From Petrosia ficiformis (taxonomy: Eukaryota > Porifera > Demospongiae > Haplosclerida > Petrosiidae), in assembly GCA_947044365.1 (NCBI GenBank), contig OX345636.1, positions 57,639,746-57,703,745 on the forward strand: 64,000 nt of DNA, in the 5' to 3' direction. Under the pieces are notes generated by a model that was not told the origin of the DNA, made no database searches, and was given only the letters and a program-made list of their open reading frames with translations. The position numbers were made by a program, and so were the translations under genes. Of the stretch, positions 54,781 through 64,000 are shown in pieces. Positions within the stretch are counted from its first letter, which is position 1. Each line of letters starts with the position of its first letter.

Positions 54781-57700
54781 AATACATTGAAGAGCCTATA
54801 GCACTATTGGTGGTGTATGTAATCATAACTATTCAATGAGTGTGCTGTACTTCACCATGTAGAGACTCCTAATACATTAAAGAGCCTATAGCACTACTGG
54901 TGGTGTATGTAATCATAACTATTCAATGAGTGTACTGTACTTCACCATGTGTAGGTAGACTACTAATACATTGAAGAGCCTATAGCACTACTGGTTGTGT
55001 ATGTAATCATAACTATTCAATGAGTGTGCTGTACTGCACCATGTGCGGACTCCTAATACATTGAAGAGCCTATAGCACTACTGGTGGTATATGTAATCAT
55101 AACTATTCAATGAGTGTGCTGTACTGCACCATGTGTAGGTAGACTCCTAATACATTGAAGAGCCTATAGCACTACTGGTGGTATATGTAATCATAGCTAT
55201 TCAATGAGTGTGCTGTACTGCACCATGTGTAGACTCCTAATACATTGAAGAGCCTATAGCACTACTGGTGGTATATGTAATCATAACTATTCAATGAGAG
55301 TGCTGTACTGCACCATGTGTAGGTAGACTCCTAATATATTGAAGAGCCTATAGCACTACTGGTGGTATATGTAATCGTAACTATTCAATGAGTGTGCTGT
55401 ACTGCACCATGTGTAGGTAGACTCCTAATACATTGAAGAGCCTATAGCACAACTGGTGGTATATGTAATCATAACTATTCAATGAGTGTACTGTACTGCA
55501 CCATGTAGAGACTCCTAATACATTGAAGAGCCTATAGCACTATTGGTGGTGTATGTAATCATAACCATTCAATGAGTTTGCTGTACTTCACCATGTAGAG
55601 ACTCCTAATACATTGAAGAGCCTATAGCACTACTGGTGGTATATGTAATCATAACTATTCAATGAGTGTGCTGTACTTCACTATGTGTAGACTCCTAATA
55701 CATTGAAGAGCCTATAGCACTACTGGTAGTATATGTAATCATAGCTATTCAATGAGTGTGCTGTACTTCACCATGTAGAAACTCCTAATACATTGAAGAG
55801 CCTATAGCACTACTGTTGGTGTATGTAATCATAACTATTCAATGAGTGTGCTGTACTGCACCATGTGTAGGTAGACTCCTAATACATTGAAGAGCCAATA
55901 GCACTACTGGTGGTGTATGTAATCATAACCATTCAATGAGTTTGCTGTACTTCACCATGTAGAGACTCCTAATACATTGAAGAGCCTATAGCACTACTGG
56001 TGGTGTATGTAATCATAACTATTCAATGAGTGTGCTGTACTTCACTATGTGTAGACTCCTAATACATTGAAGAGTCTATAGCACTACTGGTGGTGTATGT
56101 AATCATAACCATTCAATGAGTTTGCTGTACTTCACCATGTGGGGACTCCTAATACATTGAAGAGCCTATAGCACTACTGGTGGTATATGTAATCATAACT
56201 ATTCAATGAGTGTGCTGTACTGCACCATGTGTAGACTCCTAATACATTGAAGAGCCTATAGCACTACTGGTGGTATATGTAATCATAACTATTCAATGAG
56301 AGTGCTGTACTGCACCATGTGTAGGTAGACTCCTAATATATTGAAGAGCCTATAGCACTACTGGTGGTATATGTAATCGTAACTATTCAATGAGTGTGCT
56401 GTACTGCACCATGTGTAAGTAGACTCCTAATACATTGAAGAGCCTATAGCACAACTGGTGGTATATGTAATCATAACTATTCAATGAGTGTACTGTACTG
56501 CACCATGTAGAGACTCCTAATACATTGAAGAGCCTATAGCACTATTGGTGGTGTATGTAATCATAACCATTCAATGAGTTTGCTGTACTTCACCATGTAG
56601 AGACTCCTAATACATTGAAGAGCCTATAGCACTACTGGTGGTATATGTAATCATAACTATTCAATGAGTGTGCTGTACTTCACTATGTGTAGACTCCTAA
56701 TACATTGAAGAGCCTATAGCACTACTGGTAGTATATGTAATCATAGCTATTCAATGAGTGTGCTGTACTTCACCATGTAGAGACTCCTAATACATTGAAG
56801 AGCCTATAGCACTACTGTTGGTGTATGTAATCATAACTATTCAATGAGTGTGCTGTACTGCACCATGTGTAGGTAGACTCCTAATACATTGAAGAGCCAA
56901 TAGCACTACTGGTGGTGTATGTAATCATAACCATTCAATGAGTTTGCTGTACTTCACCATGTAGAGACTCCTAATACATTGAAGAGCCTATAGCACTACT
57001 GGGGGTGTATGTAATCATAACTATTCAATGAGTGTGCTGTACTTCACTATGTGTAGACTCCTAATACATTGAAGAGTCTATAGCACTACTGGTGGTGTAT
57101 GTAATCATAACCATTCAATGAGTTTGCTGTACTTCACCATGTGGGGACTCCTAATACATTGAAGAGCCTATAGCACTACTGGTGGTATATGTAATCATAA
57201 CTATTCAATGAGTGTGCTGTACTGCACCATGTGTAGACTCCTAATACATTGAAGAGCCTATAGCACTACTGGTGGTGTATGTAATCATAACTATTCAATG
57301 AGTGTGCTGTACGTCACAATGTGTAGACTCCTAATACATTGAAGAGCCTATAGCACTACTGGTGGTATATGTAATCATAGCTATTCAATGAGTTTGCTGT
57401 ACTTCACCATGTAGAGACTCCTAATACATTGAAGAGCCTATAGCACTACTGGTGGTGTATGTAATCATAACTATTCAATGAGTGTGCTGTACTTCACCAT
57501 GTAGAGACTCCTAATACATTAAAGAGCCTATAGCACTACTGGTGGTGTATGTAATCATAACTATTCAATGAGTGTACTGTACTGCACCATGTGTAGGTAG
57601 ACTACTAATACATTGAAGAGCCTATAGCACTACTGGTGGTGTATGTAATCATAACTATTCAATGAGTGTGCTGTACTGCACCATGTGGGGACTCCTAATA

Positions 57701-60481
57701 CATTGAAGAGCCTATAGCACTACTGGTGGTATATGTAATCATAACTATTCAATGAGTGTGCTGTACTGCACCATGTGTAGGTAGACTCCTAATACATTGA
57801 AGAGCCTATAGCACTACTGGTGGTATATGTAATCATAGCTATTCAATGAGTGTGCTGTACTGCACCATGTGTAGACTCCTAATACATTGAAGAGCCTATA
57901 GCACTACTGGTGGTATATGTAATCATAACTATTCAATGAGAGTGCTGTACTGCACCATGTGTAGGTAGACTCCTAATATATTGAAGAGCCTATAGCACTA
58001 CTGGTGGTATATGTAATCGTAACTATTCAATGAGTGTGCTGTACTGCACCATGTGTAGGTAGACTCCTAATACTTTGAAGAGCCTATAGCACAACTGGTG
58101 GTATATGTAATCATAACTATTCAATGAGTGTACTGTACTGCACCATGTAGAGACTCCTAATACATTGAAGAGCCTATAGCACTACTGGTGGTGTATGTAA
58201 TCATAACCATTCAATGAGTTTGCTGTACTTCACCATGTAGAGACTCCTAATACATTGAAGAGCCTATAGCACTACTGGTGGTATATGTAATCATAACTAT
58301 TCAATGAGTGTGCTGTACTTCACTATGTGTAGACTCCTAATACATTGAAGAGCCTATAGCACTACTGGTAGTATATGTAATCATAGCTATTCAATGAGTG
58401 TGCTGTACTTCACCATGTAGAGACTCCTAATACATTGAAGAGCCTATAGCACTACTGTTGGTGTATGTAATCATAACTATTCAATGAGTGTGCTGTACTG
58501 CACCATGTGTAGGTAGACTCCTAATACATTGAAGAGCCAATAGCACTACTGGTGGTGTATGTAATCATAACCATTCAATGAGTTTGCTGTACTTCACCAT
58601 GTAGAGACTCCTAATACATTGAAGAGCCTATAGCACTACTGGTGGTGTATGTAATCATAACTATTCAATGAGTGTGCTGTACTTCACTATGTGTAGACTC
58701 CTAATACATTGAAGAGTCTATAGCACTACTGGTGGTGTATGTAATCATAACCATTCAATGAGTTTGCTGTACTTCACCATGTGGGGACTCCTAATACATT
58801 GAAGAGCCTATAGCACTACTGGTGGTATATGTAATCATAACTATTCAATGAGTGTGCTGTACTGCACCATGTGTAGACTCCTAATACATTGAAGAGCCTA
58901 TAGCACTACTGGTGGTGTATGTAATCATAACTATTCAATGAGTGTGCTGTACGTCACGATGTGTAGACTCCTAATACATTGAAGAGCCTATAGCACTACT
59001 GGTGGTATATGTAATCATAGCTATTCAATGAGTTTGCTGTACTTCACCATGTAGAGACTCCTAATACATTGAAGAGCCTATAGCACTACTGGTGGTGTAT
59101 GTAATCATAGCTATTCAATGAGTGTGCTGTACGTCACCATGTGTAGACTCCTAATACATTGAAGAGCCTATAGCACTACTGGTGGTATATGTAATCATAA
59201 CTATTCAATGAGTTTGCTGTACTTCACCATGTGGGGACTCCTAATACATTGAAGAGCCTATAGCACTACTGGTGGTGTATGTAATCATAGCTATTCAATG
59301 AGTGTGCTGTACGTCACCATGTGTAGACTCCTAATACATTGAAGAGCCTATAGCACTAATGGTGGTATATGTAATCATAACTATTCAATGAGTTTGCTGT
59401 ACTTCACCATGTAGAGACTCCTAATACATTGAAGAGCCTATAGCACTACTGGTGGTGTATGTAATCATAACTATTCTATGAGTGTGCTGTACTGCACCAT
59501 GTGTAGGTAGACTCCTAATACATTGAAGAGCCTATAGCACTACTGATGGTGTATGTAATCATAACTATTCAATGAGTGTGCTGTACTGCACCATGTGTAG
59601 GTAGACTCCTAATACATTGAAGAGCCTATAGCACTACTGGTGGTATATGTAATCATAACTATTCAATGAGTGTGCTGTACTGCACCATGTGTATGTAGAC
59701 TCCTAATACATTGAAGAGCCTATAGCACTACTGGTGGTATATGTAATCATAACTATTCAATGAGTGTGCTGTACTGCACCATGTGTAGGTAGACTCCTAA
59801 TACATTGAAGAGCCTATAGCACTACTGGTGGTATATGTAATCATAACTATTCAATGAGTGTACTGTACTGCACCATGTAGAGACTCCTAATACATTGAAG
59901 AGCCTATAGCACTACTGGTGGTGTATGTAATCATAACTATTCAATGAGTGTGCTGTACTGCACCATGTGTAGGTAGACTCCTAATACATTGAAGAGCCTA
60001 TAGCACTACTGGTGGTGTATGTAATCATAACCATTCAATGAGTTTGCTGTACTTCACCATGTAGAGACTCCTAATACATTGAAGAGCCTATAGCACTACT
60101 GGTGGTATATGTAATCATAACTATTCAATTAGTGTGCTGTACTTCACTATGTGTAGACTCCTAATACATTGAAGAGCCTATAGCACTACTGGTGGTATAT
60201 GTAATGATAGCTATTCAATGAGTGTGCTGTACTTCACCATGTAGAGACTCCTAATACATTGAAGAGCCTATAGCACTACTGGTGGTGTATGTAATCATAA
60301 CTAATCAATGAGTGGGCTGTACTGCACCATGTGTATGTAGACTCCTAATACATTGAAGAGCCTATAGCACTACTGGTGGTGTATGTAATCATAACTATTC
60401 AATGAGTGTGCTGTACTGCACCATGTGGGGACTCCTAATACATTGAAGAGCCTATAGCACTACTGGTGGTGTATGTAATCA

Positions 60482-62850
60482 ACGTATTAGGAGTCTCTAC
60501 ATGGTGAAGTACAGCACACTCATTGAATAGTTATGATTACATATACCACCAGTAGTGCTATAGGCTCTTCAATGTATTAGGAGTCTACACATGGTGACGT
60601 ACAGCACACTCATTGAATAGCTATGATTACATACACCACCAGTAGTGCTATAGGCTCTTCAATGTATTAGGAGTCTCTACATGGTGAAGTACAGCACACT
60701 CATTGAATAGTTATGATTACATATACCCCCAGTAGTGCTATAGGCTCTTCAATGTATTAGGAGTCTACACATGGTGACGTACAGCACACTCATTGAATAG
60801 CTATGATTACATACACCACCAGTAGTGCTATAGGCTTTTCAATGTATTAGGAGTCCCCACATGGTGAAGTACAGCAAACTCATTGAATAGTTATGATTAC
60901 ATATACCACCAGTAGTGCTATAGGCTTTTCAATGTATTAGGAGTCTACACATGGCGACGTACAGCACACTCATTGAATAGCTATGAGTACATACACCACC
61001 AGTAGTGCTATAGGCTCTTCAATGTATTAGGAGTCTCTACATGGTGAAGTACAGCAAACTCATTGAATAGCTATGATTACATATACCACCAGTAGTGCTA
61101 TAGGCTCTTCAATGTATTAGGAGTCTACACATGGTGACGTACAGCACACTCATTAAATAGTTATGATTAAATACACCACCAGTAGTGCTATAGGCTCTTC
61201 AATGTATTAGGAGTCTACACATAGTGAAGTACAGCACACTCATTGAATAGTTATGATTACATACACCACCAGTTGTGCTATAGGCTCTTCAATGTATTAG
61301 GAGTCTCTACATGGTGAAGTACAGCAAACTCATTGAATGGTTATGATTACATACACCACCAGTAGTGCTGTAGGCTCTTCAATGTATTAGGAGTCTACCT
61401 ACACATGGTGCAGTACAGCACACTCATTGAATAGTTATGATTACATACACCACCAGTAGTGCTATAGGCTCTTCAATGTATTAGGAGTCTACCTACACAT
61501 GGTGCAGTACAGCACACTCATTGAATAGCTATGATTACATATACCACCAGTAGTGCTATAGGCTCTTCAATGTATTAGGAGTCTACACATAGTGAAGTAC
61601 AGCAAACTCATTGAATAGTTATGATTACATATACCACCAGTAGTGCTATAGGCTCTTCAATGTATTAGGAGTCTCTACATGGTGAAGTATAGCAAACTCA
61701 TTGAATGGTTATGATTACATACAGTGCTATAGGCTCTTCAATGTATTAGGAGTCTACCTACACATTGTGCAGTACAGCACACTCATTGAATAGTTATGAT
61801 TACATACACCACCAGTAGTGCTATAGGCTCTTCAATGTATTAGGAGTCTCTACATGGTGCAGTACAGTACACTCATTGAATAGTTATGATTACATATACC
61901 ACCAGTAGTGCTATAGGCTCTTCAATGTATTAGGAGTCTACACATGGTGACGTACAGCACACTCATTGAATAGTTATGATTACATACACCACCAGTAGTG
62001 CTATAGGCTCTTCAATGTATTAGGAGTCTACACATGGTGCAGTACAGCACACTCATTGAATAGTTATGATTACATATACGACCAGTAGTGCTATAGGCTC
62101 TTCAATGTATTAGGAGTCCCCACATGGTGAAGTACAGCAAACTCATTGAATGGTTATGATTACATACACCACCAGTAGTGCTATAGACTCTTCAATGTAT
62201 TAGGAGTCTACACATAGTGAAGTACAGCACACTCATTGAATAGTTATGATTACATACACCACCAGTAGTGCTATAGGCTCTTCAATGTATTAGGAGTCTC
62301 TACATGGTGAAGTACAGCAAACTCATTGAATGGTTATGATTACATACACCACCAGTAGTGCTATAGGCTCTTCAATGTATTAGGAGTCTCTACATGGTGA
62401 AGTACAGCAAACTCATTGAATAGTTATGATTACATATACCACCAGTAGTGCTATAGGCTCTGCAGGAGTCCCCACATGGTGAAGTACAGCAAACTCATTG
62501 AATAGTTATGATTACATATACCACCAGTAGTGCTATAGGCTCTTCAATGTATTAGGAGTCTACACATGGTGACGTACAGCACACTCAGTGAATAGCTATG
62601 ATTACATACACCACCAGTAGTGCTATAGGCTCTTCAATGTATTAGGAGTCTCTACATGGTGAAGTACAGCAAACTCATTGAATAGTTATGATTACATATA
62701 CCACCAGTAGTGCTATAGGATCTTCAATGTATTAGGAGTCTACACATGGTGACGTACAGCACACTCATTGAATAGCTATGATTACATACACCACCAGTAG
62801 TGCTATAGGCTCTTCAATGTATTAGGAGTCTCTACATGGTGAAGTACAGC
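60482..62850 (-). repeat. Inverted block of satellite monomers (~2.37 kb)
   Basis: At 60482 the array switches in mid-monomer from GTATGTAATCA to ACGTATTAGGAGTCTCTAC, the reverse complement of the monomer. At 62851 it switches back (GAAGTACAGCA to AGACTCCTAATAC). The first inverted units alternate two variants (GTGACGTACAG with AGCTATG; GTGAAGTACAG with AGTTATG). The same two-monomer alternation occurs in forward orientation at about 58900-59450. Confidence 0.95.
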
Positions 62851-62853
62851 AAG

Positions 62854-64000
62854 ACTCCTAATACATTGAAGAGCCTATAGCACTACTGGTGGTGTATGTA
62901 ATCATAACTATTCAATGAGTGTGCTGTACTTCACTATGTGTAGACTCCTAATACATTGAAGAGTCTATAGCACTACTGGTGGTGTATGTAATCATAACCA
63001 TTCAATGAGTTTGCTGTACTTCACCATGTGGGGACTCCTAATACATTGAAGAGCCTATAGCACTACTGGTGGTATATGTAATCATAACTATTCAATGAGT
63101 GTGCTGTACTGCACCATGTGTAGACTCCTAATACATTGAAGAGCCTATAGCACTACTGGTGGTATATGTAATCATAACTATTCAATGAGAGTGCTGTACT
63201 GCACCATGTGTAGGTAGACTCCTAATATATTGAAGAGCCTATAGCACTACTGGTGGTATATGTAATCGTAACTATTCAATGAGTGTGCTGTACTGCACCA
63301 TGTGTAAGTAGACTCCTAATACATTGAAGAGCCTATAGCACAACTGGTGGTATATGTAATCATAACTATTCAATGAGTGTACTGTACTGCACCATGTAGA
63401 GACTCCTAATACATTGAAGAGCCTATAGCACTATTGGTGGTGTATGTAATCATAACCATTCAATGAGTTTGCTGTACTTCACCATGTAGAGACTCCTAAT
63501 ACATTGAAGAGCCTATAGCACTACTGGTGGTATATGTAATCATAACTATTCAATGAGTGTGCTGTACTTCACTATGTGTAGACTCCTAATACATTGAAGA
63601 GCCTATAGCACTACTGGTAGTATATGTAATCATAGCTATTCAATGAGTGTGCTGTACTTCACCATGTAGAGACTCCTAATACATTGAAGAGCCTATAGCA
63701 CTACTGTTGGTGTATGTAATCATAACTATTCAATGAGTGTGCTGTACTGCACCATGTGTAGGTAGACTCCTAATACATTGAAGAGCCAATAGCACTACTG
63801 GTGGTGTATGTAATCATAACCATTCAATGAGTTTGCTGTACTTCACCATGTAGAGACTCCTAATACATTGAAGAGCCTATAGCACTACTGGTGGTGTATG
63901 TAATCATAACTATTCAATGAGTGTGCTGTACTTCACTATGTGTAGACTCCTAATACATTGAAGAGTCTATAGCACTACTGGTGGTGTATGTAATCATAAC
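62854..64000. repeat. Satellite segment duplicated from 55965-57111
   Basis: After the inverted block, the order of variants (GAGTCTATAG, GTGGGG, GAGAGTGCTG, GTGTAAGTAG, ACAACTGG, CTATTGGTGG, GGTAGTATATG, CTGTTGGTG, GAGCCAATAG) repeats that of 55965-57111 with a constant offset of 6,889 bp. It runs to the window end. Confidence 0.85.

Larger units (their letters stand above)
34909..64000. repeat. Satellite array, 90/94-bp monomer, ~320 copies, runs off window
   Basis: The monomer is ACTCCTAATACATTGAAGAG, CCTATAGCACTACTGGTGGT, GTATGTAATCATAACTATTC, AATGAGTGTGCTGTACTGCA, CCATGTGTAG. Length is 90 bp, or 94 bp when the end is GTGTAGGTAG. Diagnostic variants are GTAGAG, GTGGGG, GTGTAG or GTGTAGGTAG at the junction, TGCACC/TTCACC/TTCACT/CGTCACC, AACTATT/AGCTATT/AACCATT, and GAGTGTG/GAGTTTG. 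The first unit (34909-34990) is degenerate, as expected at an array edge. No frame of 60 codons or more is open anywhere in the array, and nothing in the monomer resembles a known centromere-protein box. The exon ending at 34796 lies 113 bp upstream. Confidence 0.97.

Noticed and set aside
34909..64000. CRISPR-like array
   Set aside because: Units are contiguous 90/94-bp monomers with no unique spacers, in a eukaryotic genome.
34909..64000. Centromeric satellite call
   Set aside because: The array is large and homogeneous, but no centromere-protein motif is recognised and the window is one locus next to genes, so sequence alone cannot decide.

Overview
This is eukaryotic nuclear DNA from an animal: coding sequence is split into short GT-AG exons, and the DNA is AT-rich and saturated with transposon debris and tandem repeats. 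A GTPase-COR-Death-domain protein of the DSGGQPQF type, very short introns and a pervasive ACATGT/TACATG hexamer suggest an early-branching marine invertebrate, most likely a sponge. The species assignment is inference. Exon boundaries are read by eye from splice consensus, frame and conserved protein motifs.

Layout. 1-10.4 kb is a transposon graveyard: hAT-like elements, two related MITE subfamilies with shared ends, a tRNA-derived SINE, foldback elements, a dead Crypton-type tyrosine recombinase split by a MITE, and a 77-bp minisatellite (8.26-10.13 kb). 10.8-16.6 kb on the minus strand holds at least seven exons of a gene I do not recognise, with hAT-like elements and 12-bp repeat arrays in its introns. 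17.0-17.4 kb is a retroelement C-terminal fossil. 17.96-24.17 kb on the plus strand is the best-supported gene, with phase-1 linker exons, one long Roc-COR exon and a Death-domain exon. An in-frame stop in the long exon can be explained by a 69-nt in-frame intron. 26.15-34.80 kb on the plus strand holds exons of an MGAT1-like N-acetylglucosaminyltransferase I. This copy carries an apparent frameshift and a nonsense codon, has no visible 5' exons and lacks its C-terminal end in the window. A 2,220-bp hAT transposon with perfect 8-bp target duplication sits in one of its introns.

From about 34.91 kb to the window edge the DNA is a single satellite array (90/94-bp monomer, roughly 320 copies). 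It contains a near-identical 5,026-bp tandem higher-order duplication, further nested duplications, and a 2.4-kb block in inverted orientation (60.48-62.85 kb). The array starts about 110 bp after the last visible MGAT1-like exon, so it probably lies in that gene's next intron.

The most unusual pattern is that several minisatellites end exactly on splice sites and have copied the splice site itself. One has about eight copies of an acceptor plus 19 exon bases (10.9-11.45 kb), one has five donor copies (26.25-26.49 kb), and one has six acceptor copies plus 7 exon bases (33.27-33.46 kb). A fourth array, of 19-bp units, runs right up to an acceptor (17.65-17.96 kb).
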